This document shows positions 1 through 11,330 of a stretch of 64,000 nucleotides of DNA, piece after piece. The notes under the pieces are model-generated. The model searched no databases. It saw nothing but the letters and a program-made list of their open reading frames with translations, and was not told where the DNA came from. How positions within the stretch are numbered: the first letter of the stretch is position 1; the number at the start of each line of letters is the position of its first letter. The DNA is from Weissella viridescens. Lineage in GTDB: Bacteria; Bacillota; Bacilli; Lactobacillales; Lactobacillaceae. Both the position numbers and the translations under genes were made by a program. Location: assembly GCF_001437355.1 (NCBI RefSeq), contig NZ_JQBM01000002.1, positions 1-64,000 on the forward strand, in the 5' to 3' direction.

Positions 1-94
1 GTGACCCTACACATTTGTTTATATCGAAACGATATTCAGTTTTCAATGATCTACTTTTTCGTTAGACAAGAGGCATTACCTCTTACGACCCAAC

Positions 95-130
95 TTGATT
101 AAGTTTACTGTATTTAGTAATCAAAGTCAA
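95..130 (-). promoter_or_regulatory. rRNA operon promoter P2 and leader
   Basis: A second leftward promoter has -35 TTGACT (125-130), a 17-base spacer and -10 TAAACT (102-107). The leader beyond it (about 60 to 1) contains, on the minus strand, ATTGAAAACTGAATA, which resembles the antitermination/processing leader found before rRNA genes in Lactobacillales. The tandem arrangement is typical of rrn operons. The rRNA itself is not in the window, so the assignment is inferred. Confidence 0.7.
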
Positions 131-181
131 CAACTTTTTAATTTAAATTATCGTGTGACTTTTATCGCTCAAGTAGAGAAC

Positions 182-217
182 TCAAACTATATTACAGAAC
201 CAGCGGGTCTTTGTCAA
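182..217 (-). promoter_or_regulatory. rRNA operon promoter P1
   Basis: Reading leftward, a perfect -35 TTGACA (212-217) is followed after exactly 17 bases by -10 TAATAT (189-194). It starts within the tail of the upstream terminator and fires away from it. Together with P2 and the rRNA-type leader at 1-60 it looks like the distal promoter of an rRNA operon whose 16S gene begins beyond the left edge. Confidence 0.75.
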
Positions 218-249
218 TAAAAAAAACAAACAATTTAAATTGTTTGTTT
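218..249 (-). terminator. Terminator after the mvaA operon
   Basis: A perfect 26-base palindrome (224-249) is followed, on the minus strand, by a run of T. It ends the MerR-mvaA-HExxH operon directly before the rRNA promoter P1, separating the two units. Confidence 0.8.
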
Positions 250-258
250 TCGTCTTTT

Positions 259-1227
259 TTAGTCACGCAAAGTATAGGGTTGTTTGATTTGATCGAATAG
301 CTCCGATACTGATAATTGATAGAGTTCTTTGAAGAATTCAGCTCGTTGTGTTTCTTCTTCTGGAGCTGAAATAGCAAAACTATTTTGACCATCTTGTTTT
401 GTTACACCAATATATGCCGTTTGGTTTGTTGTCTCATCCAATAAATCAACATGCTTAATATTGAAAATTTGATTAACCGTCAAACGCAATTGGCGTTCTG
501 AAAGCACTGGCGTTAGGGTAGCAAACTCCTTCGCATTCAAAAGTGGCAATTGCATTTTTGCCATTTGTTCATCAAATGTTGTGAAGGCCGCGACAACAGC
601 ACGATGCAATCCTAAGGCATTGGTGATTTTTTCAGGCTGCATAGCTGCTAAAATCTCACTTGCGGCGGCCCAGGCCACTGGATACAAATCCATTAGCTCT
701 GTCTGCTTTGCCTTAATTTGATCATTATCAAGCACGCTAAACAATACCTGCGCATCTAATAGCAGCATAATCCGCAAAGCTGCCTGGCTTTGCTCATCAT
801 CTGATGTTTCAGGAGTCAATTCTGCTTCAACTCCCTTAACGTACCCGTTCAAGACATCATTTGTAATCAAACCATGTTGCTTTTGTTCTTTATAGATAAT
901 GGCGTGCAAAGCTGGGCGATACAAGTAAGTTGACATCACAATCATTTGTTCCGTCAAATCATCATTATCTGCCACCTTCAATTGGAAGAACACTTGTGGG
1001 AAACCACCAAGTCCCAACATCATATGTAGTAACTCATGTGTAGCTGTAAAATCTGGGGCAGTTGCATCAGTCACCTGAATGGCCAAACGTTCACCAAGCA
1101 CATCTGTTGTCACTTGTTCGTGATTAATAATGCCAGACGCATCCCCACTTCCATGTAACACAATTGAACCTGGATATAATTGATTAACTTGATCGAGTAA
1201 CTTTAATGTATCTGCTGAAAATTGCAT
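259..1227 (-). CDS. Uncharacterised HExxH protein downstream of mvaA
   Basis: A 322-residue protein of unknown function. The only clear motif is H64-E-L-L-H68, the zinc-ligand pair of zincin metallopeptidases, inside the segment THELLHMMLGLGG. There is no signal peptide or membrane segment, so it should be cytoplasmic. Similar proteins next to mvaA in lactic acid bacteria are, from memory, labelled IpaB/EvcA family, a name that says nothing about function. It is the last gene of a three-gene operon, 6 bases after mvaA, with SD GAGGT before its ATG. A peptidase role is only suggested by the motif. Confidence 0.7.
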   Translation of the reverse strand: MQFSADTLKLLDQVNQLYPGSIVLHGSGDASGIINHEQVTTDVLGERLAIQVTDATAPDFTATHELLHMMLGLGGFPQVFFQLKVADNDDLTEQMIVMSTYLYRPALHAIIYKEQKQHGLITNDVLNGYVKGVEAELTPETSDDEQSQAALRIMLLLDAQVLFSVLDNDQIKAKQTELMDLYPVAWAAASEILAAMQPEKITNALGLHRAVVAAFTTFDEQMAKMQLPLLNAKEFATLTPVLSERQLRLTVNQIFNIKHVDLLDETTNQTAYIGVTKQDGQNSFAISAPEEETQRAEFFKELYQLSVSELFDQIKQPYTLRD

Positions 1228-1233
1228 AGTAAT

Positions 1234-2496
1234 TTACCTCATCTCTTTTCTAATATCTTCTAACAAGGCCTGCGCTGAGGCTTGATTAATTTGTTTTGAT
1301 TTTGTCAAAGCTGCCACAAGTAGGGGAACTTCAGAAACCGTGGCGCCCACCTGTAGGGCAAGTGACTTCGCTTGAAGCGCCATATGACCAGCCTGAATAC
1401 CACTTGAAACTAATGCTCTTAAGGCCGCCAAGTTTTGTGCCAATGCAACACCCGCTACTATTGCGCTCAATGTCTGCGCGTCAGGATTCCCCATGATCTG
1501 CTGGTTTAACTGGACTGCTGGTACAATACCGATTGAACCACCAACCACTCCTAACATCAGTGGCATTTTAATATAGCCGTGTAAATAGTCGCCATCGTCA
1601 GAAACTAACCATTGAGCCAGTCCCTTATATTGTCCTGATTCAGCAGCGTAAGCATGCATTCCTGCGTTCACGGCACGCGTATCATTACCACTAGCGAGTA
1701 CAACGGCTTCAACGCCATTCATAATGCCTTTATTAGCAGTGACTGCACGATACGGTGTTAATTGTTCCATATGGCTGGCTTGCGCAATTTTCTCAGCAAC
1801 CTCCGCACCAGTCATGCCTTGCTTTGTTTTCAAAGCCACCACTGGTACCGTAACCTCAGCTTCGATCAGCGCTTCAGTTGCATAATTTGATAGAATACCC
1901 ATCAATATTTCAAATCCGGCTGAACGCAAGTCTTGTGCCACCGCCTCAGCCATTGTATTGACGACATTAGCGCCCATGGCTTCACATGGATCGACTAAAA
2001 TATCAACTGCAACCGTGTTTATATCCAACGGCTCAATTGTAATATCTTTTGCACCGCCACCACGGGCTAGCATACTTGGGTGTGCTTGATTGGCTACTGC
2101 TAATAACTCTGCCGTATGTTGCTCTACATAATCCTGAAACGCCTCAGCATCTTCCAAGTTAATCGCAATCACTTGTCCTCGAATCAACCGTTGTTTAAAC
2201 GCTGCTCGAACTCCATCGCCTTGATTCAACATTCTGGCACCGTTGTTAGCGGCTGCAATGACGCTAGGCTCCTCAGTCGCCATCGGTACTGACTTATGTT
2301 CACCATTAACCTTAATATCCGTCAATAACCCCGTTGGCACTCCGAAATTATATAGATAGTTTTCTACCAGCTGATCACCAACCGGGTTATAGTTCTCAGT
2401 TATCAGTTCTGCCTGATTCCCATCAATCAAATGATGGTCAACTAAATATTGTACCCGATCTTGCCAATCTAATTTATAGTAACCTGACCAATTCAT
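1234..2496 (-). CDS. mvaA: Hydroxymethylglutaryl-CoA reductase, class II
   Basis: Interconverts HMG-CoA and mevalonate with NAD(P)H, a step of the mevalonate route to isoprenoids in Gram-positive cocci and lactobacilli. The 420-residue protein carries the family landmarks: EEPSVIAA with the catalytic Glu near residue 76, TANKGIMNG with Lys256, GNDTR with Asp272, and a C-terminal His in QAGHMALQ near residue 371. CEAMGANVVNTMAE is the usual class II signature. It starts immediately after the stop codon of the MerR gene, so the two are translationally coupled. Confidence 0.95.
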   Translation of the reverse strand: MNWSGYYKLDWQDRVQYLVDHHLIDGNQAELITENYNPVGDQLVENYLYNFGVPTGLLTDIKVNGEHKSVPMATEEPSVIAAANNGARMLNQGDGVRAAFKQRLIRGQVIAINLEDAEAFQDYVEQHTAELLAVANQAHPSMLARGGGAKDITIEPLDINTVAVDILVDPCEAMGANVVNTMAEAVAQDLRSAGFEILMGILSNYATEALIEAEVTVPVVALKTKQGMTGAEVAEKIAQASHMEQLTPYRAVTANKGIMNGVEAVVLASGNDTRAVNAGMHAYAAESGQYKGLAQWLVSDDGDYLHGYIKMPLMLGVVGGSIGIVPAVQLNQQIMGNPDAQTLSAIVAGVALAQNLAALRALVSSGIQAGHMALQAKSLALQVGATVSEVPLLVAALTKSKQINQASAQALLEDIRKEMR

Positions 2497-2949
2497 TTAT
2501 TCACCCTCTGCGCGCACATGATAATGAACTTTTTCATTTTCATCAATTGAAGCCCATAGCCGTGTTTGCGCTTTCTCGTCAAAAATTCCTAGATCCACCA
2601 TCATTTCACCATCCACTTCTTCGATGCCACGAACAGCATGCCCGATAATGGTATGAATCTTTCCAAACATCTCTAAAATTTCATCCGTCTTGGCGACGGC
2701 TGCTTTTAACGTATAGCCTTCATCCAAAAAGTATTTAATTGATTGAACTTTATGAAACGCTTCATAGTTATAGACCCGGGCATCTTGATCACCTTCCCGT
2801 GGTAACGGATTGATAATCGCCTTGCTTTCCCAGTAACGTAACTGACGGGTTGACACGCCTGTCATTTTCGATAGCTCCCCAATTCTAAATTTAAAGAGAT
2901 CAGGTTTAAATATGCTTTCAATCACTTCTCTTTTATCTAAATATGCCAT
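2497..2949 (-). CDS. MerR-family transcriptional regulator
   Basis: A 150-residue regulator with an N-terminal MerR winged helix (RIGELSKMTGVSTRQLRYWESKAI, residues about 21-44) and a short helical C-terminus without the cysteines of metal sensors. ATG 2949 is preferred over the in-frame TTG one codon upstream because it sits at good distance from GGGTG. As first gene of the mvaA operon it may regulate that operon, but no operator was identified. It resembles the GlnR/short MerR type; ligand unknown. Confidence 0.88.
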   Translation of the reverse strand: MAYLDKREVIESIFKPDLFKFRIGELSKMTGVSTRQLRYWESKAIINPLPREGDQDARVYNYEAFHKVQSIKYFLDEGYTLKAAVAKTDEILEMFGKIHTIIGHAVRGIEEVDGEMMVDLGIFDEKAQTRLWASIDENEKVHYHVRAEGE

Positions 2950-3042
2950 CAATTCACACCCGTTATTTCAAATAATTTTACTTACCAAGATTGTTAACCT
3001 ATTTAACAGACATGTTCAATTTTACTAAATTCCCATAAAAAA

Positions 3043-3069
3043 AGCCAACCGACAAAATATCGGCTGACT
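3043..3069 (-). terminator. Terminator after ltaS
   Basis: A 10-base-pair stem (AGTCAGCCGA paired with TCGGTTGGCT, some G-T pairs) followed on the minus strand by seven T residues. Confidence 0.8.
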
Positions 3070-3082
3070 GGTAGTTCTGTGC

Positions 3083-5257
3083 TTATGGATTAGGCTTATC
3101 ATTTCCGCCATCCGTGGCATCCCCTTGATCAGGGTTTATTTGCTGAATCCGCGAAGTATTTAATCGTGGCTGATCCTTTTCAGGCGCATCCGTCTTGTAC
3201 AATGGTTGCGTTGATTTGTTTCCATGAATGGTAAACAAGTCACGTGAACTTGATTTACGTTGTTTCTCAAGATTTTTCAACTTTTCCAAACCGTTCGAAT
3301 AATTGTATTCCTTAGCATCCACTGGTTTAAAGCCCTTTGGCGTGTAGAAACGCAACAAATCCTTTTGATTAATTGCATCCGATACGCGTAATTGTTCATG
3401 CGCGGCATCAGTCGCTTTCTTTGCCTGAGCAAGTTGTGCTTCGGTTGGATTTTCTATCGGCTGGTCAGTCTTATTATCGTACATCACTGAATTAATGTAA
3501 CTGTACTGTGGTGTAATCACATCACCGTCACGCATAGCTACCACTTGTTGACGTTTGTCACTCAACAAGTCTTGTCCTAATTCAACATATTTCTTGGTAT
3601 CCGTCACACCTAACAAATGTAACAATGTTGGCATTACATCAATCTCACCACCATACGTATGGTTGATGAATCCACCCTTATAACCTGGAATATGAATCAT
3701 AAATGGGACACGTTGCAACTGAGCATTATCATTAGCATTCCACTTATCTGGATCCTTCCCTAAAATAGGCGCCAAAGCCTTATTTTCGGAATTAGAAATA
3801 CCATAATGATCCCCATACATCACGATAATGGAATTATCGTATAACCCTGAACTCTTCAAATAATCAAAGAATTCATGAATAGATTGATCCATGTAGTGAT
3901 TCGTTTCAAAATAACCGTCGACTACCTTCGATCCACTATCCGTCGTTTGGAAGTTCGGATCTTTATCCTCACTATCCAAACTATATGGGAAGTGATTTGT
4001 CACCGTGATGTACTTTGCATAGAACGGTTGTTGAAGACGCTCTAAATATGGAATTGAATCATAAAATAGAAGCTTATCCTTCAATCCATAGCCTGTTGCT
4101 TTATCCCCAGATGTATCATAATAACTCGCATCAAAGAAATACTGGTATCCCATGTTCTTGTACACGTTATTTCGATTCCAGAAACTTGCTGTATTTCCAT
4201 GGAAAACTGCTGAAGAGTATCCCTGTGTCTGCTTCAAGATACTTGGCATAGCCTGGAACGTATGATCACTTCCCTGCGTAGCAAATAATGATCCTTGCGG
4301 CAACCCAAAAGTTGAGGTCTCCAGCATGTTTTCTGCATCAGAAGTTTTTCCTTGTCCTACCTGGTTGAAGAAGTTATCAAAACCAATGGTACTCTTTGAA
4401 TGATAAATACTATTCAAGAAAGGGGTCACTTCTTGGCCATTAACTTTTAAATCAAGTGAGAATTGCTGGGTTGATTCAAGGTGAATCACAAATACATTAC
4501 GTCCCTTTGCAATTCCTGCATACTTAGCATTCGCTGGCACATTATGGTCGCGAATGTATTTCTGTACTTTTTCGATATCTGATTTCTTAGCGCTACTCTT
4601 CATTTCAGAAACTTTTTGTGCGCGAATGGCATCAGAAAAAGTATAACTATCTAGCCCCAAATAACGGACCATCATTTTACTATCAAATTGACGGGTGATT
4701 AATTGTGGCCGATCCATTTCACTCAACATTAGCACAAGCATTGACCCTAAAATTGCAAAACTTGTAATACTGAAAGCTTTAAATTTTGCGACTGCAGGTG
4801 CTTTTAATCTGATTTTCCTAAAGACAACCAAGATTAACAGCACAATTAGATCGAGCCAAAAGAAAATATCATGTACATTACTTAAGGCAAATCCAGACGC
4901 GCCCAATCCTTGATTAACTTTATCGTATCCCAACATAACTAAGACTGACATGAAGTCAGAAAACTCACGATAATAGATAACATTTAACTGAACTAATGCG
5001 ATATTTGCAATATATATAATTAATGAAATCGGATAAAATAGTTTAGGTGATTTAAAATATAAAGCAAAACTTAGTAATAATAATGCAATTGGTATTGGAT
5101 TCACTAATAGAGTTATCCATTGAACCGGGCTAGCACCCTGATACAATTTAAAGTCCATTATGTTAGCCATCTGTGTTTTAGCCCAGAGTAAGGCAACTAA
5201 AATCACAATAAAGCCAATCCGTGATTTAAACCAATCAGAAAGACGACTCTGCTTCAT
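3083..5257 (-). CDS. ltaS: Lipoteichoic acid synthase (LtaS-type sulfatase-fold enzyme)
   Basis: Polymerises glycerol phosphate from phosphatidylglycerol onto the lipoteichoic acid anchor outside the membrane. The 724-residue protein has about five N-terminal membrane segments (to residue about 190) and an extracellular sulfatase-like domain. Visible active-site elements are HLEST (metal-binding Glu), VGQGKTSDAE with the catalytic Thr, and IVMYGDHYG with the metal-binding Asp-His pair. The C-terminal 100 residues are charged and low in complexity. It is monocistronic, with its own -10 TATAAT at 5296-5301 and its own terminator. An LTA primase paralogue cannot be excluded from sequence alone. 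Confidence 0.9.
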   Translation of the reverse strand: MKQSRLSDWFKSRIGFIVILVALLWAKTQMANIMDFKLYQGASPVQWITLLVNPIPIALLLLSFALYFKSPKLFYPISLIIYIANIALVQLNVIYYREFSDFMSVLVMLGYDKVNQGLGASGFALSNVHDIFFWLDLIVLLILVVFRKIRLKAPAVAKFKAFSITSFAILGSMLVLMLSEMDRPQLITRQFDSKMMVRYLGLDSYTFSDAIRAQKVSEMKSSAKKSDIEKVQKYIRDHNVPANAKYAGIAKGRNVFVIHLESTQQFSLDLKVNGQEVTPFLNSIYHSKSTIGFDNFFNQVGQGKTSDAENMLETSTFGLPQGSLFATQGSDHTFQAMPSILKQTQGYSSAVFHGNTASFWNRNNVYKNMGYQYFFDASYYDTSGDKATGYGLKDKLLFYDSIPYLERLQQPFYAKYITVTNHFPYSLDSEDKDPNFQTTDSGSKVVDGYFETNHYMDQSIHEFFDYLKSSGLYDNSIIVMYGDHYGISNSENKALAPILGKDPDKWNANDNAQLQRVPFMIHIPGYKGGFINHTYGGEIDVMPTLLHLLGVTDTKKYVELGQDLLSDKRQQVVAMRDGDVITPQYSYINSVMYDNKTDQPIENPTEAQLAQAKKATDAAHEQLRVSDAINQKDLLRFYTPKGFKPVDAKEYNYSNGLEKLKNLEKQRKSSSRDLFTIHGNKSTQPLYKTDAPEKDQPRLNTSRIQQINPDQGDATDGGNDKPNP

Positions 5258-5589
5258 AGATTATTGGTTCCTTTGTTTTTTTTTAACTATTCTCCATTAT
5301 ACGATAAATTCTGACAATTGTGTCCATCGTATAGTGTATACATCATATTAAAAGTAATTTAAACCAGCCATAAGGCGTTCCCTACGTCTCAAATTATGTC
5401 ACTATCCTTTATGAACATGGATTTTCAGATGTTTACATTGGTGCTTTTGAAATTTGCCAAGTCGTTTTCATAAGCTGATAAAATATCACGCGCGCAGAGC
5501 AGTTTGACTCACTTGATGCTCTGGTTTCTACATCACGCTGATTACTTCAATGTCATCCTCATACTCACATGATTAAAACCAACCCATAA
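5258..5589. other. Intergenic region between ltaS and gyrA
   Basis: About 330 bases hold the ltaS promoter (extended -10 TATAAT on the minus strand at 5296-5301, weak -35) and then roughly 230 bases with no open frame that looks real. Short frames on the plus strand are broken by stops; I see no repeat, RNA or recognisable gene remnant. Confidence 0.5.
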
Positions 5590-5628
5590 AAAAAGCTTAT
5601 CCAGTTACGCAAACTGGATAAGCTTTTT
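5590..5628 (-). terminator. Terminator after gyrA
   Basis: A 17-base-pair perfect inverted repeat (5590-5606 and 5612-5628) with A/T runs on both sides, lying just past the gyrA stop codon; it could work in both directions. Confidence 0.9.
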
Positions 5629-5632
5629 AATT

Positions 5633-8206
5633 TTACTCTGAGTCATCTTCAGCACGGTCAAGCAAGGCTTCTACTTGTTCAGTCTGAGAATTAACTGCTT
5701 CAGCTGGTTCATCTACGACATCAACCACAACAGTTTCAATCTCCTCATCTACCGCTGCATCAGCATCGGGATCCGGATCAACTGTGGTAAATGTTGCAAC
5801 CTTTGAATCACCATCCAAGCGAATCAAACGAACTCCTTGAGTTGCACGGCCTGTTTCAGAAACAGCATCTACGCTGAATCGAATCATGACCCCCATATTA
5901 GTTGTTAACATGATGTCTTCATCATTATCAACAACAGCAATTCCAGCAACTGGGCCATTCTTCTCAGTGATTTGGGCTGTTTTAATACCCTTACCACCAC
6001 GACCCTTAATTGGATATTCGCTAACTGGGGTCTTTTTACCATAACCATTTTCAGTAATAACTAAGACATACTTATCATCTTCAAGCGCTTGGGCTCCGAT
6101 GACATAATCGTCATCCCGCAAATTAATTCCACGAACTCCGGCTGCAGTTCGTCCCATTGAACGGACAGCAGTGGAGTTGAATGAAACGGCATAACCATTG
6201 TGCGTACCAATTAGAATATTACTTGCACCATTGGCAACTAACACATTAATTAATTCATCTTCATCCCGCAGATTAATCGCACGCAAGCCACTTGTTCGAA
6301 TATTTCCAAAGTCAGAGACTGGTGTCCGCTTCACAACCCCTTGACGAGTAGTAAAGAAGAGGTAGTCTTCACTTTCAGAAGCATCTCCTTGGACACTAAT
6401 CACCGTTTGAATAGATTCATCAGAATCAAGTCCCAAAAGATTAACGACTGGAATTCCCTTAGCCGTTCGGCTATATTCAGGAACTTCATAACCCTTCAAA
6501 CGGTAAACGCGACCAGTATTAGTAAAGAAGAGCAATGTATCATGTGTTGATGATGAGACCATTTGGTCAATAAAGTCATCGTCATGCACACCCATACCTT
6601 GGACGCCTCGACCTCCACGGTTTTGTGAACGGAATTCACTTTGGGCCATACGCTTGATATAGCCACCACGCGTTAGTGACACAATGACATCTTCTTCTTC
6701 AATCAAATCTTCATCTTCAATTGATGTAACATCACCAACTTGCAATTCAGTTCGACGTTCGTCACCAAATTTATCTTGAATCTCCAACAATTCTTGATAA
6801 ATAATTGCATCAATTCGTTCAGGCTTTGCCAAAATATCCTTGAAGTCAGCAATTTTTGCAACTAATTCTTGGTATTCATCTTCAACCTTATCGCGTTCCA
6901 AACCAGTCAAACGAACCAAACGCATATCCAAGATAGCTTGGGCTTGCTTATCTGATAAGGCATAATCTGCCATCAATTGTGTTTTGGCAATCTCAGCAGT
7001 TTTTGATCCACGAATAATCGTAATAATCGCATCGATATGGTCCAAAGCAATCCGCAATCCTTCAAGGATATGCGCACGTGCTTCGGCCTTTTTCAAATCA
7101 AATTCAGTACGACGACGAATTACTTCTTGTTGGTGTTCAAGATAAGCAACTAAAATTTCTTTTAAGCCAAAGAGCTTTGGCGCTCCATTTTGAACGGCCA
7201 ACATGTTGAAACTAAAGTTAGTTTGCAACAATGTCTGCTTATACAAGTTATTCAAAACCACAGAAGCTGACACGTCACGACGAACATCAATTGCAATTCG
7301 GTAACCTTCCTTGTCGGATTCATCGTTAACACCGGTGATTCCTTCAATTCGCTTATCACGACCTAAGTCGGCAATTCGTTCAATCAAACGTGCCTTGTTG
7401 ACCATAAATGGTAATTCAGTCACGATAATGCGTTCGTGTCCAGATTTATCAGTCTCAATATCAACCTTGGCACGTACCGTAATATGACCTTTTCCAGTTT
7501 CATAAGCCTTACGAATTCCAGCTTTTCCCATCACGATTCCACCAGTTGGGAAATCAGGACCTGGGACAGCCTCCATTAATTCAGCGGTCGTCACATCAGG
7601 ATTATCCATCAACATGTGAATGGCTGATATAACTTCACCCAAATTGTGTGGTGGAATGTTAGTTGCCATTCCAACCGCAATTCCATTCGTTCCATTAACC
7701 AGCAAGTTTGGGAAACGTGCTGGCAAGACTTCAGGTTCGTGATCAGTACCATCATAATTATCGATGAAATTAACGGTATCCTTATTGATATCACGTAACA
7801 TTTCAACTGAAATCTTACTCAAACGTGCTTCGGTATAACGCATCGCGGCAGCTGAGTCTCCGTCAATTGAACCGAAGTTTCCATGACCGTCAACCAACAT
7901 GTAACGATAACTAAAGTCTTGCGCCATACGAACCATCGATTCGTAAATCGCTGAGTCTCCGTGAGGGTGATACTTACCCATGACATCCCCAACAATACGG
8001 GCTGATTTTTTATGTGGCTTATCTGGCGTCACACCAAGTTCGTTCATGCCAAATAAGATTCGACGATGCACAGGCTTCAGTCCATCACGGACGTCAGGTA
8101 ATGCTCGTGCCACGATAACTGACATTGCATAGTCCAAAAAGGACGTCTGCATCTGTTCGCCAACATTGGCATTTGTTATCCGACTATCATATTGTTCTTC
8201 AGACAT
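5633..8206 (-). CDS. gyrA: DNA gyrase subunit A
   Basis: The breakage-reunion subunit of gyrase; with GyrB it introduces negative supercoils. The 857 residues are of normal length. The catalytic tyrosine lies in AAAMRYTE (residue about 123), the quinolone-determining region reads HGDSAIYES, and the C-terminal beta-propeller includes the gyrase box [10 protein letters not shown]. An acidic tail of about 50 residues ends the protein. It follows gyrB with a 42-base gap and SD AAAGG before the ATG. Confidence 0.98.
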   Translation of the reverse strand: MSEEQYDSRITNANVGEQMQTSFLDYAMSVIVARALPDVRDGLKPVHRRILFGMNELGVTPDKPHKKSARIVGDVMGKYHPHGDSAIYESMVRMAQDFSYRYMLVDGHGNFGSIDGDSAAAMRYTEARLSKISVEMLRDINKDTVNFIDNYDGTDHEPEVLPARFPNLLVNGTNGIAVGMATNIPPHNLGEVISAIHMLMDNPDVTTAELMEAVPGPDFPTGGIVMGKAGIRKAYETGKGHITVRAKVDIETDKSGHERIIVTELPFMVNKARLIERIADLGRDKRIEGITGVNDESDKEGYRIAIDVRRDVSASVVLNNLYKQTLLQTNFSFNMLAVQNGAPKLFGLKEILVAYLEHQQEVIRRRTEFDLKKAEARAHILEGLRIALDHIDAIITIIRGSKTAEIAKTQLMADYALSDKQAQAILDMRLVRLTGLERDKVEDEYQELVAKIADFKDILAKPERIDAIIYQELLEIQDKFGDERRTELQVGDVTSIEDEDLIEEEDVIVSLTRGGYIKRMAQSEFRSQNRGGRGVQGMGVHDDDFIDQMVSSSTHDTLLFFTNTGRVYRLKGYEVPEYSRTAKGIPVVNLLGLDSDESIQTVISVQGDASESEDYLFFTTRQGVVKRTPVSDFGNIRTSGLRAINLRDEDELINVLVANGASNILIGTHNGYAVSFNSTAVRSMGRTAAGVRGINLRDDDYVIGAQALEDDKYVLVITENGYGKKTPVSEYPIKGRGGKGIKTAQITEKNGPVAGIAVVDNDEDIMLTTNMGVMIRFSVDAVSETGRATQGVRLIRLDGDSKVATFTTVDPDPDADAAVDEEIETVVVDVVDEPAEAVNSQTEQVEALLDRAEDDSE

Positions 8207-8248
8207 TCTTGACCCTTTCTATATCTTTTGGAAATACGTCTATACGAA

Positions 8249-10192
8249 CTAAATATCTAATTCAGCGTATTGCGCATTCTGTTCAATGAATTCACGACGT
8301 GGTTCAACCTTGTCACCCATCAACATTGAGAAAATACGATCTGCTTCAACCCCATCATCTAATTGCACACGCAATAGGCGACGATTTTCAGGATCCATTG
8401 TTGTTTCCCAAAGTTGACTCGCATCCATTTCACCAAGTCCCTTATATCGTTGAATTGCAGGCTTCGGTGAAGCATTTAGCGTTGGCAATAAGCGATTAAG
8501 TTCTTCTTCTGAATCCAAGTACTGCACAAATTTCCCTTGACGCACTTGATAAAGAGGTGGTTGCGCAATATAAACGTATCCCTTTTCAAGAAGAGGACGC
8601 ATGTAACGATAAATTAGCGTCAATAGCAATGTTCGAATGTGGGCACCGTCGACATCGGCATCAGTCATGATAATCAACTTGTGATACTTAGCCTTGGTAA
8701 CATCAAATTCATCACCAAAACCAGTTCCCATAGCCGTAAAGAGTGACCGAATTTCTTCGTTACCCAAAATCTTATCAATGCTTGCCTTTTCAACGTTCAA
8801 AATTTTTCCACGAATTGGCAAAATAGCTTGTGTCAAACGTTCACGACCTTGTTTAGCTGAACCACCGGCTGAGTCTCCCTCAACAATAAATAGTTCAGAA
8901 ATTTCAGGGTCTTTTGACGTATTATCCGCCAACTTACCTGGCAAATTAGAAATTTCAAGCCCGCTCTTCTTACGTGTCGCTTCACGTGCACGCTTTGCAG
9001 CTTTACGAGCTTTATTCGCCAACATTCCCTTTTCAACAATCTCACGCGCCGTTGCTGGGTTTTCCAACATAAATCGTGAGAATGTTTCTGAAAACATGCG
9101 ATCAACAGCAGTTCGTGCATCAGAATTTCCAAGTTTAGTCTTTGTTTGACCTTCAAACTGTGGATCTGGGTGCTTAACTGATACAATCGCTGTCAAACCT
9201 TCACGCACATCTTCACCAGAAAGAGATTCATCCCCATCCTTTAAGATGCTGTTCTTACGTGCATAGTCATTGATAACACGTGTCAAAGCTGACTTGAATC
9301 CCGTCTCATGGGTTCCACCTTCATAAGTGTGAATATTGTTAGCAAATGACATCATGTTTGAATGGAAATCATCCGTATACTGCAAAGACACTTCAACAGC
9401 AATGCCATTTTCAGTTCCTTCAACATAAACTGGATCTTCAAACAAAACATCTTTATTAACATCAAGGTATTCAACATACTCTTTGATTCCACCTTCATAG
9501 TGGAATGATTCTGTAACGGGTTCTGCTGGACGATTATCTGTAATTGAAATTCGCAATCCCTTATTCAAGAAAGCCAATTCACGGACACGGTTTGTCAAAG
9601 TCTTGATATCAAATTCCGTTGTTTCTTGGAAAATATCAGGATCTGGCGTGAAATGAACAATTGTTCCACGTGAAACAGCAAGTCCTTCAGGGCTCACTTC
9701 ATGGATACTATCCTTCACATGCCCGCGTTCAAAGTCCATATCGTAGGCTTTATCATCACGAACGACAATCACATCTAATTCAGTTGATAATGCATTAACA
9801 ACTGAGGCTCCAACACCGTGAAGTCCCCCAGAAACTTTATAACCACCACCGCCGAATTTTCCTCCAGCGTGAAGTACAGTAAAGACTGTTTCAAGGGCAG
9901 ACTTACCTGTCTTAGCTTGAACGTCAATTGGAATACCACGACCGTTGTCAGTCACAGTTATTGAATTATCTTTTTCAACTGTCACAGTGATGTGATCCGC
10001 AAAGCCAGCAAGGGCCTCATCGATTCCATTGTCGACAATTTCCCACACTAAATGATGTAGACCTTGACTCGTTGTTGTTCCGATATACATTCCTGGACGC
10101 TTACGCACCGCCTCAAGTCCTTCAAGAACTTGAATCTGGCTGGCATCATAATCATCCGCTTGTGTATGCATTTGTGTATCTTCTTCAGCCAT
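8249..10192 (-). CDS. gyrB: DNA gyrase subunit B
   Basis: The ATPase subunit of gyrase. An N-terminal GHKL ATPase domain shows [10 protein letters not shown] and VTDNGRGIP; the TOPRIM domain shows EGDSAGGSA and [11 protein letters not shown]; the C-terminus has QRYKGLGEM. At 647 residues it is the usual Gram-positive length. It sits 19 bases after recF in the dnaA-proximal operon, with SD GAAGGG. Confidence 0.98.
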   Translation of the reverse strand: MAEEDTQMHTQADDYDASQIQVLEGLEAVRKRPGMYIGTTTSQGLHHLVWEIVDNGIDEALAGFADHITVTVEKDNSITVTDNGRGIPIDVQAKTGKSALETVFTVLHAGGKFGGGGYKVSGGLHGVGASVVNALSTELDVIVVRDDKAYDMDFERGHVKDSIHEVSPEGLAVSRGTIVHFTPDPDIFQETTEFDIKTLTNRVRELAFLNKGLRISITDNRPAEPVTESFHYEGGIKEYVEYLDVNKDVLFEDPVYVEGTENGIAVEVSLQYTDDFHSNMMSFANNIHTYEGGTHETGFKSALTRVINDYARKNSILKDGDESLSGEDVREGLTAIVSVKHPDPQFEGQTKTKLGNSDARTAVDRMFSETFSRFMLENPATAREIVEKGMLANKARKAAKRAREATRKKSGLEISNLPGKLADNTSKDPEISELFIVEGDSAGGSAKQGRERLTQAILPIRGKILNVEKASIDKILGNEEIRSLFTAMGTGFGDEFDVTKAKYHKLIIMTDADVDGAHIRTLLLTLIYRYMRPLLEKGYVYIAQPPLYQVRQGKFVQYLDSEEELNRLLPTLNASPKPAIQRYKGLGEMDASQLWETTMDPENRRLLRVQLDDGVEADRIFSMLMGDKVEPRREFIEQNAQYAELDI

Positions 10193-10211
10193 TATTTTTC
10201 CCTTCTAACAT

Positions 10212-11330
10212 TCATTCATTTTCTTTAAGTGTTCCATCTTGGACATTAAAAATCTTTGGGTCCTCAATCAATTGTTTAGCAACATCACTCAAAGAAGGTG
10301 TCGTGATAAACGTTTGCACCTTATTTTGCATTGCTTTTAACAAATGCGTTTGGCGACTTGCATCTAATTCAGATAAGACATCGTCTAGCAATAATACTGG
10401 ATATTCTCCTGTTTGCTGTTTCATTAGATCAATTTCAGCAAGTTTAACGGCTAATGCCGTTGTTCTTTGCTGACCTTGTGAACCAAAGGTTGCCACATCA
10501 AATCCATTAACTAAAAAACGTAAATCATCTCGATGAGGTCCAACCTTCGTAACCCCTTCCGCAATTTCACGCTTTTGCACACGCTCAAACTCTTTGGTTA
10601 AAGTTTGCTGTAATTCTGTTTGGTCCAACTCTTCAACATTTTTAATTTGTGAAATATAGTCAATTTCAAGTTTTTCTTGATTTTGCGTAATCGCTTCATG
10701 AATTGGTTGTGCAGCTTGGTTAAGATCTTTCAAGAGCTTAATCCGCCGTTCAATTAATTCCGAAGCAAAAATAACAAGTCGCTCGGTCAGAACTTCTAAA
10801 AATAACTTGTCGGATTGTTTTTGCATTTGTAGTTGTTTTAAATATTGATTGCGCTGTTTTAGCGTGGCCCGATATTGATTGGCCACATACAGATATTTGG
10901 GGCTCATCTGACTAAATTCACGATCAATAAAACTACGTCGAACAGAAGGTGCACCTTTAACTAACTCTAAATCTTCAGGAGCGAACAAAATAACATTCAG
11001 ATTCCCAATATAGTTGGCTAATTTCGGCTGATTCAAATGATTCACCCGTGCCTTCTTGCCTTTATTTGTAAACGTTAATGAAAGTGGTACCTTCCCAGAA
11101 TTTTTTTCTACGACGCCGGCTACGCGGGCTTCACTTTCTCCCATCATAATCAATTCTTTATCAGAATGGGTTCGATGTGAGCGCGTCAAAGCCAGCACAT
11201 AAATTGCCTCCAGTAAGTTCGTTTTACCTTGGGCATTTGCACCTAAAAAAACATTTACACCTGGTGAAAATGTGACGTCTAAATCTTGATAATTCCGGAA
11301 ATTTTTTAACGTTAATTCCGTCAAATACAT
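10212..11330 (-). CDS. recF: DNA replication and repair protein RecF
   Basis: An SMC-like ATPase that helps load RecA at single-strand gaps. Walker A is GANAQGKTN (about residues 31-39), and a C-terminal Walker B and signature are in [14 protein letters not shown]. At 372 residues it is normal. Its ATG overlaps the stop codon of yaaA by one base (TAATG), which implies translational coupling. Confidence 0.97.
   Translation of the reverse strand: MYLTELTLKNFRNYQDLDVTFSPGVNVFLGANAQGKTNLLEAIYVLALTRSHRTHSDKELIMMGESEARVAGVVEKNSGKVPLSLTFTNKGKKARVNHLNQPKLANYIGNLNVILFAPEDLELVKGAPSVRRSFIDREFSQMSPKYLYVANQYRATLKQRNQYLKQLQMQKQSDKLFLEVLTERLVIFASELIERRIKLLKDLNQAAQPIHEAITQNQEKLEIDYISQIKNVEELDQTELQQTLTKEFERVQKREIAEGVTKVGPHRDDLRFLVNGFDVATFGSQGQQRTTALAVKLAEIDLMKQQTGEYPVLLLDDVLSELDASRQTHLLKAMQNKVQTFITTPSLSDVAKQLIEDPKIFNVQDGTLKENE

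Noticed and set aside
2334-2648. 104-codon plus-strand frame across the mvaA/MerR junction
   Set aside because: Antisense shadow of two well-supported coupled genes.
5345-5580. Possible gene remnant between ltaS and gyrA
   Set aside because: Short plus-strand frames hint at protein-like stretches but none matched a family I know, and stops occur in all frames.
8694-9149. 151-codon frame antisense to gyrB
   Set aside because: Lies wholly within a highly conserved gene on the other strand; no SD or family resemblance.
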